DNA of 17,230 nucleotides, from positions 26,636-43,865 of the forward strand of contig DQHW01000019.1 in NCBI GenBank assembly GCA_003524305.1, read 5' to 3'. The DNA is from Anaerolineaceae bacterium. GTDB taxonomy: Bacteria; Chloroflexota; Anaerolineae; Anaerolineales; Anaerolineaceae. The notes beneath the pieces were generated by a model that was not told where the DNA came from, ran no database searches, and saw nothing but the letters and a program-made list of their open reading frames with translations. Of this stretch, positions 7,061 through 13,662 are shown piece after piece (positions within the stretch are counted from its first letter, which is position 1; the number at the start of each line of letters is the position of its first letter). The translations under genes were made by a program, and so were the position numbers.

Positions 7061-8416
7061 ATGTCAACAAAAAAATCTCAACCCACTGCACGTCCTCGCG
7101 AACGGGCTTTTATGGTGGGCGTTGAAATTCGCCAGGAACCTTCTCTCATTTCGCTGGAAGATTCTCTGAGTGAGCTTGCCCGCCTTGCGGATACCGCCGG
7201 ACTCGAAATTGTCGGTGAGACCAGCCAAAAAATGGATACTCCCAACCCCAATACCTATATCGGCTCTGGCAAAGTCGAAGAAGTGGTCGCGTTGGTTGAA
7301 GAAACCCTCACCGATGTTGTCCTCTTTGACAACGAACTCTCACCCCGCCACTTGCGAGAACTCGAAGAAAAACTCGGAATCCACGTTCGTGTGGTGGATC
7401 GCACAGCCCTCATTCTCGATATTTTTGCCCAACACGCACACACCAGCGAAGGCATTTTACAGGTGGCGCTTGCCCAATACGAATATCGCCTTCCCCGACT
7501 CACCCGGGCCTGGACCCACCTTGCACGCCAGGCAGGCGGTGGCGGCGGACGCGCCGGTTCAGTAGGCGGTGTTGGCTTGCGCGGCCCCGGCGAAACCCAG
7601 CTTGAAGTGGACCGCCGCGAGATACGCAAACGCATCAAGTTTCTCAAGGATGAACTTGAAAAAGTGCGCGCCCATCGTCAGCGCTACCGCGCCCAACGTA
7701 AACGCTCTCGCATCCCCTTGATCTCACTTGTTGGCTATACGAATGCAGGTAAATCCACGCTGCTTAACCATTTGACCAAATCCGGCGTGCTTGTCGCGGA
7801 TCAACTTTTCGCCACCCTCGATCCCACCACCCGCAAAATCATCCTACCCGGCGGACACGAATCCCTGCTTACCGACACCGTTGGCTTTATTCAGAAACTT
7901 CCCACCCAGTTGGTGGCTGCCTTCCAGGCGACCCTTGAAGAGATCGCCGAAGCAGATTTGCTCATCCACGTGGTGGATATCACCCATCCCAACGCCCTTG
8001 AACAGGCCAAGGCAGTAGATCAAACCCTCAAAGCCATCAAGGCGGAGCATATCCCCATGATCGTCGCACTCAACAAAATGGATAATCTCCCCTATCCCGA
8101 AGCCGCCCAGGAAGCTCTGAAATACTTTCCCCAGGCAGTTGCGGTGTCTGCGCTCAAAGGCACGGGCATTCCCGAACTGCTGCGCATGGTTGAAGGCGAG
8201 TTATACGAAAACTACGTCAAAATATCGGTGCAGATCCCTTACAATGAAGGTCAGCTTATTTCACTCTTCCACGAACAAGGCCACATCGACCAGATTGAAC
8301 ACAACCGCAGGGGAGAATTTATCAAAGGTCAAATTCCAGGTCGTTTGGTTGCTCGCTACGCTGCTTTTGAAGCCTCCGCTCCCCCGGTCGAAGATACTAC
8401 CTTCGTTGAAGAATAG
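7061..8416 (+). CDS. hflX: GTPase HflX, ribosome-associated
   Basis: The 451-residue protein has full family architecture. The N-terminal HflX domain (about 15-155) is followed by the glycine-rich linker and GVGLRGPGETQLE (170-182) and a coiled helical segment. The G domain has G1 GYTNAGKST (225-233), a G2 threonine in FATLDPTTRK, G3 DTVGF (272-276), G4 NKMD (338-341) and G5 SALKG (363-367). HflX binds the 50S subunit and splits stalled ribosomes under stress in bacteria where it was studied. A C-terminal extension of about 80 residues after the G domain is normal for the family. The ATG is 2 bases after the aminotransferase stop, with no strong ribosome binding site, suggesting translation coupled to the upstream gene. 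A hairpin terminator follows 18 bases after the stop. Confidence 0.95.
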   Translation: MSTKKSQPTARPRERAFMVGVEIRQEPSLISLEDSLSELARLADTAGLEIVGETSQKMDTPNPNTYIGSGKVEEVVALVEETLTDVVLFDNELSPRHLRELEEKLGIHVRVVDRTALILDIFAQHAHTSEGILQVALAQYEYRLPRLTRAWTHLARQAGGGGGRAGSVGGVGLRGPGETQLEVDRREIRKRIKFLKDELEKVRAHRQRYRAQRKRSRIPLISLVGYTNAGKSTLLNHLTKSGVLVADQLFATLDPTTRKIILPGGHESLLTDTVGFIQKLPTQLVAAFQATLEEIAEADLLIHVVDITHPNALEQAKAVDQTLKAIKAEHIPMIVALNKMDNLPYPEAAQEALKYFPQAVAVSALKGTGIPELLRMVEGELYENYVKISVQIPYNEGQLISLFHEQGHIDQIEHNRRGEFIKGQIPGRLVARYAAFEASAPPVEDTTFVEE

Positions 8417-8434
8417 TCATTGGTTTATTTTCAT

Positions 8435-8478
8435 GGTTCGGAATTCTGGTAAAAGAATTCCGAACCTTGCCTTTTTAT
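8435..8478 (+). terminator. Rho-independent terminator of the aminotransferase-hflX operon
   Basis: A perfect 13-bp stem (GGTTCGGAATTCT at 8435-8447 with its complement at 8454-8466) has a 6-base loop. It is followed by TTGCCTTTTT. Confidence 0.85.
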
Positions 8479-8542
8479 GTGAGTGTAATATTGTAGGATC
8501 GTATTTAAATTTCTCTTTCATTTTTGGTTTTTTGAATTTTCT

Positions 8543-8574
8543 TTAGTGTCTTTCGTGTGGTTCGTGGTGAAAAG
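8543..8574. repeat. Short degenerate tandem repeat (GTGTC/TTCGTG type)
   Basis: Three imperfect units of about 9 bases, built on TTCGTG, run TTAGTGTCT, TTCGTGTGG, TTCGTGGTG. I recall similar intergenic text in other bacterial genomes, but no copy elsewhere in this window supports it, so it is a weak call. Confidence 0.35.
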
Positions 8575-8584
8575 CCCTTAAAAG

Positions 8585-8610
8585 AAAAACGGACTTTTCA
8601 GTCCGTTTTT
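8585..8610 (-). terminator. Rho-independent terminator of rpmF
   Basis: AAAAACGGACT at 8585-8595 and its complement at 8600-8610 form an 11-bp stem with a 4-base loop. T-runs occur on both sides, so it could act on both strands; it sits 15 bases after the rpmF stop. Confidence 0.8.
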
Positions 8611-8624
8611 TCTCTCGATAAACT

Positions 8625-8822
8625 TTATTTTTTCTTGGTCTCTTTGCCCAGGTCGAGGACTTCTTTGCCGGCATAATGTCCGCAATTGGAGCAGACCGTA
8701 TGGGGCAATCGCATCTCGCCGCAATTGCTGCATTGAACCAGATTGGCTGCCTGCAGTGCGTCTTGTGATCTGCGGCGGTCTCGGCGACCTTTTGAAAGTT
8801 TCCGTTTTGGAAGAGGAACCAT
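8625..8822 (-). CDS. rpmF: 50S ribosomal protein L32
   Basis: The 65-residue basic protein of the large ribosomal subunit has the standard N-terminus (MVPLPKRKLSKGRRDRRRSQ). It also has a zinc ribbon with four cysteines, Cys31, Cys34, Cys44 and Cys47, in two CSNCG motifs. This is the zinc-binding form of L32; zinc-free paralogues lacking the cysteines are known elsewhere, and none is in this window. AGGAG lies 7 bases before the ATG and falls in the right arm of a leader hairpin. The gene has its own strong promoter and terminator and is monocistronic. It is often next to plsX or a DUF177 gene in other bacteria, but not here. Confidence 0.95.
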   Translation of the reverse strand: MVPLPKRKLSKGRRDRRRSQDALQAANLVQCSNCGEMRLPHTVCSNCGHYAGKEVLDLGKETKKK

Positions 8823-8831
8823 CGTAATACT

Positions 8832-8869
8832 CCTGTCAAGAATTCCGTACCCGTCATTCTTTTGACAGG
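8832..8869 (-). promoter_or_regulatory. rpmF leader hairpin overlapping the ribosome binding site
   Basis: On the minus strand CCTGTCAA (8869-8862) and TTGACAGG (8839-8832) form a perfect 8-bp inverted repeat. An inner GAAT/ATTC pairing follows after a 2-base bulge. The right arm covers the first AGG of the AGGAG ribosome binding site. The predicted transcript starts near 8870, so the 5' end itself would pair with the site. Confidence 0.55.
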
Positions 8870-8876
8870 CGGATAG

Positions 8877-8905
8877 ATTATACGCTTGACTTATGCAATC
8901 GTCAA
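8877..8905 (-). promoter_or_regulatory. Sigma-70-type promoter of rpmF
   Basis: On the minus strand TTGACG (8905-8900) and a perfect TATAAT (8882-8877) are spaced by 17 bases, with a predicted start near 8870. Confidence 0.85.
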
Positions 8906-8907
8906 GC
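8884..8907. promoter_or_regulatory. Operator-like inverted repeat over the rpmF -35 region
   Basis: GCTTGAC (8884-8890) and GTCAAGC (8901-8907) form a perfect 7-bp inverted repeat with a 10-base spacer. The centre has a further 2-bp dyad. It covers the -35 box and most of the spacer of the rpmF promoter, as a repressor site would. No candidate repressor is visible here. Confidence 0.35.
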
Positions 8908-8938
8908 TTTTCATAAATTATAAAAGGTAACTATAGTG

Positions 8939-10207
8939 TCAATTTTGTTTAACCACCGACATGGCTTCAAGCATCATTTGACGATCTACCAAACCAAGCG
9001 GTTTATTTTTATCATCTACTACCACTAACCATTTTCGCGAATCTTGTAACATAACTTTTAATGCCTCAATGACTGATGTTTCTTTTAATACAGTTAATGG
9101 TCCTTGCGACATTAGATCAAATGCAGGTTCTTTGCCTGCAGGAGGTTTACCTATATTGCGTAATGCGTCCAATATTCCTCTTCTTTTTTCGGGTTGAACG
9201 CGCGCAACAATATCAGAATCACTAAGTAAACCAATGGCAATTCCTTCCCCATTAACTACAATTAATCGGTTTGAATCAGATTTGGAAAATTTTTCAATAA
9301 TAAGGGATAAATCATCATCCTGATTCACCATTGGAATATGAGCACTCATAATATCTGAAACGGTCTGAACTGCCCCTGTTGGAATCTTGTGAGCAGTCAA
9401 TTCAAAGGTGATATTGGCAACTTGCCGCAATATATCAAGCCGTGAAATCACACCAACCAGCATTCCCGCTTCATTCACTACTGGCATACGTTTTAGACCT
9501 GACTTCACCAACCGTGAAGTTGCAACCCCAAGTGTTTCACTATCTAATACAGTGATTGCAGGGTGTGTCATGACATCTTTCACTTTGAGAGGCGATTTTT
9601 CCAGGGATTGCAGTTCCTGGTTAATCTCTTCAGCATCCATTCGCATCGCAACAGAGAGTCGTTGCTGAATACCAGCTCTTTCTAACAAGTCTTCGTCAGT
9701 AAGAATCCCAACCACTTTTCCAAAGTTGTCAATAACAGGGGTGGCCTTAACCCTGTTTTTCAACATCTGCTTCCATGCTTTTTGAATTGACATTTCTGTG
9801 TCCAACGTTACCACGTCAGTTGTCATAACTTCTGACACTAATTTATCGGCAGGAAGCGGATTAAGATAACGGTGAGTATATTTAACGATTTCAACATCTT
9901 CTATGGTTATTAACCCTTCTTGCACCATGGGATAGATGGTATCCAAAACCCCTTCGATTTTTTCAGGCGTATCAATCACTTCAATAACAAGCGGCAAATC
10001 AGCCATGAGAACTTCAATTCGGATAGTATGGATTAAAGAATGCGCGCCAAATCCAACAATTCCACGAAAAACAGTTGCACCTGCCATACCTTTCTCTCGA
10101 AGGGTATTAACTATTGCCTCATCCAATGAACTCCCCCTCCAGCGATCCTTTTCACTGATATAAATTCGTAGCCTTTTGGCTTTCTTTTGTAGGGATAAGT
10201 CAGGCAT
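8939..10207 (-). CDS. DUF190 domain protein with four CBS domains
   Basis: The 422-residue soluble protein opens with a DUF190 domain (about 10-95; KRLRIYISEKDRWRG and the GATVFRGIVGFG segment), a PII-like ferredoxin-fold family. Four CBS repeats follow at about 123-178, 209-262, 283-337 and 362-416. They are recognised by VMTxDVVTLD-type starts and the TPVID/MPVV/LIVV and VGILTDEDLL/VGVISRLDIL endings. CBS pairs usually bind adenine nucleotides and act as energy or ionic sensors. DUF190 genes are commonly found next to crcB, as here (28-base gap), so a regulatory role in fluoride or ion export is a reasonable inference, not a proven one. The start ATG at 10207 has a strong AGGAGG 5 bases upstream; a longer in-frame form to 10276 would overlap crcB. 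The sequence is visibly AT-richer than its neighbours. Confidence 0.88.
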   Translation of the reverse strand: MPDLSLQKKAKRLRIYISEKDRWRGSSLDEAIVNTLREKGMAGATVFRGIVGFGAHSLIHTIRIEVLMADLPLVIEVIDTPEKIEGVLDTIYPMVQEGLITIEDVEIVKYTHRYLNPLPADKLVSEVMTTDVVTLDTEMSIQKAWKQMLKNRVKATPVIDNFGKVVGILTDEDLLERAGIQQRLSVAMRMDAEEINQELQSLEKSPLKVKDVMTHPAITVLDSETLGVATSRLVKSGLKRMPVVNEAGMLVGVISRLDILRQVANITFELTAHKIPTGAVQTVSDIMSAHIPMVNQDDDLSLIIEKFSKSDSNRLIVVNGEGIAIGLLSDSDIVARVQPEKRRGILDALRNIGKPPAGKEPAFDLMSQGPLTVLKETSVIEALKVMLQDSRKWLVVVDDKNKPLGLVDRQMMLEAMSVVKQN

Positions 10208-10235
10208 ATTTACCTCCTCTTGTTCAATACAATAA

Positions 10236-10610
10236 TTATATGGATTTTCCGAGATAAAATCCCACCCCCACAGCAATTATTCCCAGAATCGAACTGCCAA
10301 AAAGGTTAATCAGTCCCGGCAGCCATTGGCCTTTTGATATGAGGTTAAAACTTTCATAGGTGTAAGTTGAAAAAGTGGTATACGCCCCCAAAAAACCAAC
10401 CGATATCAATAGCCTCCATCGTGGATCGATCATCAGTCTTTCAGTAGCCAACGTTAAAAAGAAACCCAGAAGTAGGCTACCTGAAAGATTTATTATTAGA
10501 GTTCCGAACGGAAAATTTGCGCCAAATTTATGAGCAGCCCAATCCCCAATCCAATAACGCGCATTTGCGCCTAACATTGCACCGGCAGAGATCAAAAGAA
10601 ATTTTTCCAT
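10236..10610 (-). CDS. crcB: Fluoride ion channel CrcB (Fluc)
   Basis: The 124-residue, four-helix membrane protein is the standard length for the family, which works as a dual-topology dimer exporting fluoride. It has GAMLGANARYW (10-20), FPFGTLIINLSGS with Asn41, and GFLGAYTTFST (72-82) with the Phe and Thr residues that line the pore and central sodium site. Only one crcB is present, so a homodimer is expected unless a second copy lies elsewhere. The ATG at 10610 has AAGG 7 bases upstream; an upstream in-frame start at 10715 gives a 35-residue extension foreign to the family. It is the first gene of a two-gene unit with the DUF190-CBS gene. No fluoride riboswitch is recognised upstream. 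Confidence 0.93.
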   Translation of the reverse strand: MEKFLLISAGAMLGANARYWIGDWAAHKFGANFPFGTLIINLSGSLLLGFFLTLATERLMIDPRWRLLISVGFLGAYTTFSTYTYESFNLISKGQWLPGLINLFGSSILGIIAVGVGFYLGKSI

Positions 10611-10710
10611 TGCATACCTTTTACTTGTTTTCAGTCTAAATTTCAATAAATTGTCGCATTTGATGAATAGTTTCAAATCTTTATCTTTATATAACAAGTC
10701 CCATTTATTG

Positions 10711-10738
10711 AACATAGCATGAAATTAATCATATTCAA
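10711..10738 (-). promoter_or_regulatory. Possible promoter of crcB-DUF190
   Basis: On the minus strand TTGAAT (10738-10733) and TATGTT (10716-10711) are spaced by 16 bases. Both boxes are 4/6 matches and the region is AT-rich, so chance is possible. The rest of the 10611-10842 gap shows nothing else I can support. Confidence 0.3.
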
Positions 10739-10842
10739 ATAGCCAACGTTTCTTACATAAGATTAATAGGGTAACTACAAAATAAATCAATTCGAGTTCT
10801 TCTACTTACCTTAACTTTACCAATAAATTCCTATCCTCAAAG

Positions 10843-10877
10843 AAACAAGGGCTGGGTCCATCACCCAGCCCTTGTTT
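10843..10877 (-). terminator. Rho-independent terminator of eno
   Basis: A perfect 15-bp stem (10843-10857 with 10863-10877) has a 5-base loop and is followed on the minus strand by TTTCTTT. It lies 13 bases after the eno stop codon. A-rich flanks make it potentially bidirectional. Confidence 0.88.
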
Positions 10878-10890
10878 TGAATATGAATCT

Positions 10891-12171
10891 CTATCGTACA
10901 AAAGCCTTTCTACCAGCATAGATCGCCGCATCGCCTAATTCTTCTTCGATACGCATGAGCTGGTTATATTTCTCAACACGTTCCCCGCGACACGGAGCAC
11001 CTGTTTTGAGATGCCCGGTGCTCATGGCTACAGTCAAATCAGCGATGAAGCTATCCACGGTTTCACCAGACCGATGAGAAACCATTGCTCCCCAACCGGC
11101 TTTACGAGCCATCTCAATAGTAGCAATGGTCTCGCTAAGCGTACCAATTTGGTTTAACTTGATCAAGACTGCGTTGGCAACATTTTCCTTGATTCCTCTT
11201 GCCACACGTTCAACGTTAGTCACAAACAGATCGTCGCCTACCAATTCAATCTTGTCACCAATGGTCTGGTTGAGCAATTTCCATCCTTCCCAGTCATCTT
11301 CAGCCAATCCATCTTCAAGCACGACAATCGGATATTTCTTTACCCAATCGGCATACATCGCAACCATTTCTTCAGAGGTTACTTTTTTACCCTCAGTTCG
11401 CAAATTGTAAAAACCATCCTCAAAAAATCCACTTGAAGCTGGATCAAGTGCAATACAAATCTGTTCGCCAGGTTTGTATCCAGCCTTTTCAATGGCTTTG
11501 AGAATAACTTCAACTGCTTCTGCATTCGTTTTGAGTGCGGGAGCAAAACCGCCTTCATCACCAACACCGGTTGTATATCCTGCAGTTTTAAGAACACCTT
11601 TCAGAGCATGATAAACCTCGCTGCCCCAGCGCAAAGCTTCACGGAAGTTGGGGGCACCCACCGGAGCAATCATGAATTCTTGCAGATCAGTACCCTGCCA
11701 ATTGGCATGCACACCTCCATTGAGGATATTGAACATCGGAACGGGTAACAATTTTGCTGTTACGCCGCCCAAATAGCGATAAAGCGGAAGTCCGACCTCA
11801 TCAGCTGCGGCTCGTGCCACTGCCAGACTGACACCTAAAATGGCGTTTGCACCAAATTTACTTTTATTAGGTGTTCCGTCCAGATCAAGCATGGCTTTGT
11901 CCACCGCGGATTGATCCAGGGCTTCCATGTCTAGTAAAGCTTCAGCAATCTCATGATTCACATGAGAAACGGCTTTCAGCACACCTTTTCCACTATAACG
12001 GGATTTGTCTTCATCCCTCAGTTCGAGGGCTTCGTGAATTCCAGTGGACGCTCCGGATGGCACTGCTGCGCGACCAAAAGCCCCACTTTCCAATGTTACT
12101 TCAACTTCTACGGTTGGGTTGCCCCTTGAATCCAGAATTTCTCGAGCGTGAATTGAATCGATACAAGTCAT
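10891..12171 (-). CDS. eno: Enolase (2-phosphoglycerate dehydratase)
   Basis: The 426-residue cytosolic glycolytic enzyme interconverts 2-phosphoglycerate and phosphoenolpyruvate. The N-terminal ARELDSRGNPT-type motif is at about 9-20, and the catalytic acid Glu206 is in GVGDEGGFAP. Metal ligands are Asp243 (ALDPASSG), Glu286 (VVLEDGLAEDDW) and Asp313 (VGDDLFVTN). The catalytic base Lys338 is in LIKLNQIGT; the SHRSGET motif is at 365-371 and Lys389 in LKTGAPCRGERV. All are intact. The loop NGGVHANWQGTDLQEFM carries VHANWQG in place of the common EHADN form, a variant also seen in other bacteria. AAGGAG lies 9 bases before the ATG. The gene is monocistronic, with its own promoter, a leader of about 124 bases and a terminator. 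Confidence 0.97.
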   Translation of the reverse strand: MTCIDSIHAREILDSRGNPTVEVEVTLESGAFGRAAVPSGASTGIHEALELRDEDKSRYSGKGVLKAVSHVNHEIAEALLDMEALDQSAVDKAMLDLDGTPNKSKFGANAILGVSLAVARAAADEVGLPLYRYLGGVTAKLLPVPMFNILNGGVHANWQGTDLQEFMIAPVGAPNFREALRWGSEVYHALKGVLKTAGYTTGVGDEGGFAPALKTNAEAVEVILKAIEKAGYKPGEQICIALDPASSGFFEDGFYNLRTEGKKVTSEEMVAMYADWVKKYPIVVLEDGLAEDDWEGWKLLNQTIGDKIELVGDDLFVTNVERVARGIKENVANAVLIKLNQIGTLSETIATIEMARKAGWGAMVSHRSGETVDSFIADLTVAMSTGHLKTGAPCRGERVEKYNQLMRIEEELGDAAIYAGRKAFVR

Positions 12172-12206
12172 GGCACTTTCTCCTTTTATAATGATGGCGA
12201 TTTAAT

Positions 12207-12295
12207 AAAAAAACTCCTGCCTTTGATTTTGAACAAGACAGAAGCTATCAGCCGTGGTCGGCAGTTCGATTATTCTCTAGCGAGCTTCATCGCTA
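12207..12295 (-). promoter_or_regulatory. Structured 5' leader of eno with alternative pairings
   Basis: In the minus-strand transcript TAGCGA/TCGCTA (12295-12290 with 12283-12278) forms a 6-bp hairpin. GAAGCT (12288-12283) can instead pair with AGCTTC (12246-12241), and the two share bases. A GCCG/CGGC hairpin at 12262-12251 competes with CTGCC/GGCAG pairing (12264-12260 with 12221-12217). A run of seven T follows the latter at 12213-12207. No known riboswitch family is recognised. Confidence 0.3.
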
Positions 12296-12301
12296 TTAAT
12301 A

Positions 12302-12329
12302 ATTTTATTGTAAATAGTCTGCCAGTCAA
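12302..12329 (-). promoter_or_regulatory. Promoter of eno
   Basis: On the minus strand TTGACT (12329-12324) and TAAAAT (12307-12302) are spaced by 16 bases, each 5/6 to consensus. The predicted start is near 12295, giving a leader of about 124 bases. Confidence 0.6.
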
Positions 12330-12409
12330 GTTAATTTTCCTTCAACTTATTTAGATTTCTTCAAGATTTATCTTTAGTCAGTTACTTGTTCTCCCCTTTT
12401 CAAATGTTG

Positions 12410-12415
12410 TACAAT
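12410..12415 (+). promoter_or_regulatory. -10 box of the SpoIIE-type phosphatase gene, giving a leaderless or near-leaderless mRNA
   Basis: TACAAT ends 7 bases before the ATG at 12423, so transcription would begin at or just before the start codon. The -35 is weak (TTGTTC at 18 bases). No ribosome binding site is seen before the ATG. Confidence 0.5.
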
Positions 12416-12422
12416 AAAATTT

Positions 12423-13145
12423 ATGGAAATACATGTAGCTGCAGCCAAAACCAACAAATACGCCACCTCTGAAAGCGGCGACACACTCGAAATGGTCGAA
12501 CGACCCAATGGCGGCATATCAATTGTTCTCGCGGATGGCCAAACCTCGGGCCGTGGTGCCAAGAACATCTCCACCATGGTGGTACGCAAAGTCATCAGCT
12601 TGCTGGCCGAAGGTGTGCGTGACGGTGCTGCAGCCCGTGCCGCCTCGGATCATCTCTTCACTGAACGCAGCGGCAAAGTCACCGCCACGCTTAACATCCT
12701 CTCCGCGGATCTGCAAAGCGGCACCATCGTCATCACCCGCAATAATCCCTGCCCGGTGTTTATTTCCCGCGGCGATAAAGTGGAATGCATTACCAGCGCC
12801 AGCGCCTCTATCGGCACATCCCGCAATGTCAGACCATCCATAACGGAGTTCGCTCTTGAAAGCGGATTAACCATTGTGTTCTACACTGATGGCATCCGTT
12901 TTGCCGGTGACCGCACCGGTGAAACTTACGATATTTGCACCACGCTAGAAGCCCTGCTAGAAGAAGAAAATCCAACTGCTCAAGAAATGGCAGACACCAT
13001 CCTGGCTCACGCCATCCGCCTTGATGACAACCGCCCCAATGATGATATGAGTGTGGTGGTGCTGCGTTCCATTCCGGCTGAATCAGACCAGATTAGAAGA
13101 ATGTCCTTCGAATTGCCCGTCCCTCCTTTAATGACCCCTCATTGA
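12423..13145 (+). CDS. SpoIIE/PP2C-type serine phosphatase (stand-alone catalytic domain)
   Basis: The 240-residue soluble protein is essentially only a PP2C-SpoIIE domain, with no sensor, receiver or membrane segment. Metal-binding motifs are visible: LADGQTSG with Asp38-Gly39, FYTDGIRF with Asp156-Gly157, and NDDMSVVVL with Asp207-Asp208. Such phosphatases usually dephosphorylate anti-anti-sigma (STAS) proteins in partner-switching systems, but no STAS or anti-sigma kinase gene is nearby, so the substrate is unknown. The translation start is an ATG directly behind the -10 box with no ribosome binding site. A short P-loop protein gene follows after 44 bases and may be cotranscribed. The 20 or so C-terminal residues after the domain are of no recognised type. 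Confidence 0.85.
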   Translation: MEIHVAAAKTNKYATSESGDTLEMVERPNGGISIVLADGQTSGRGAKNISTMVVRKVISLLAEGVRDGAAARAASDHLFTERSGKVTATLNILSADLQSGTIVITRNNPCPVFISRGDKVECITSASASIGTSRNVRPSITEFALESGLTIVFYTDGIRFAGDRTGETYDICTTLEALLEEENPTAQEMADTILAHAIRLDDNRPNDDMSVVVLRSIPAESDQIRRMSFELPVPPLMTPH

Positions 13146-13189
13146 AACTCAGGAGTAATTACGAATAACAACATCTGATAAGTGAGAAC

Positions 13190-13558
13190 ATGGCATTCAA
13201 GCATGATCCACCCTTAATTGGTATCGTGGGGGTTTGTGCATCAGGCAAATCCACCCTGATCAGCGAATTGCAGCGCCTGGGATATTGCTGCCGTCATATT
13301 GCCCAGGAGCACTCGTATGTACAAAACATGTGGCAGCGCTTAACCAATCCTGATGTACTCGTCTATTTATCCGCTTCATATGAAACCACTCTTGCCCGTC
13401 GAAACTTGAACTGGACGCTTCACGAATACCAGGTTCAATTGGATCGCTTAAACCATGCCCGCCAAAATGCTCATCTATTGATTGACACAGATCATCTTTC
13501 TGCTCTTGAAGTTGCCCGAACTGCCATCGAACGTATAGACAAATTGATTTCTACCTAA
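13190..13558 (+). CDS. Small P-loop kinase-like protein, function unknown
   Basis: The 122-residue protein has a Walker A motif GVCASGKST (14-22) directly after a hydrophobic strand, as in shikimate- or nucleoside-kinase-like P-loop proteins. A second strand PDVLVYLSAS (54-63) is followed by a helix with Arg70-Arg71, and the C-terminus has LLIDTDHLSALEVARTAIERI, which fits the last strand and helix of the fold. Known kinases of this type are 170-200 residues long; here the substrate-binding segment between Walker A and the second strand is very short and no separate lid is evident. It may be a truncated or divergent kinase. The ATG has only a weak GTGAG upstream, and no other in-frame ATG, GTG or TTG follows the upstream stop at 13166. 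No partner can be named from context. Confidence 0.7.
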   Translation: MAFKHDPPLIGIVGVCASGKSTLISELQRLGYCCRHIAQEHSYVQNMWQRLTNPDVLVYLSASYETTLARRNLNWTLHEYQVQLDRLNHARQNAHLLIDTDHLSALEVARTAIERIDKLIST

Positions 13559-13599
13559 AAATGACAACCATAAATATCTGGTAAACATCTGATTTGCGG

Positions 13600-13605
13600 T
13601 ATAAT
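13600..13605 (+). promoter_or_regulatory. -10 box of the secDF operon
   Basis: A perfect TATAAT lies 57 bases before the secD ATG. The -35 is poor, so the call rests mainly on the -10 and its position in the gap. Confidence 0.5.
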
Positions 13606-13662
13606 CCTTTAGTTCCCGCCAGCGTGAGCTGGATTTTGTTTGCACCGGAGGTTACAAAACAC

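Noticed and set aside
10208..10276. Longer DUF190-CBS start at 10276
   Set aside because: It would overlap the end of crcB and lacks a site as strong as the AGGAGG before 10207.
10611..10715. Longer crcB start at 10715
   Set aside because: The extra 35 residues are polar and lysine-rich, unlike CrcB; the ATG at 10610 gives the standard 124 residues and has a ribosome binding site.
13594..13662. TTG start for secD at 13594
   Set aside because: It lies upstream of and across the TATAAT box; the ATG at 13663 begins a normal SecD N-terminus.
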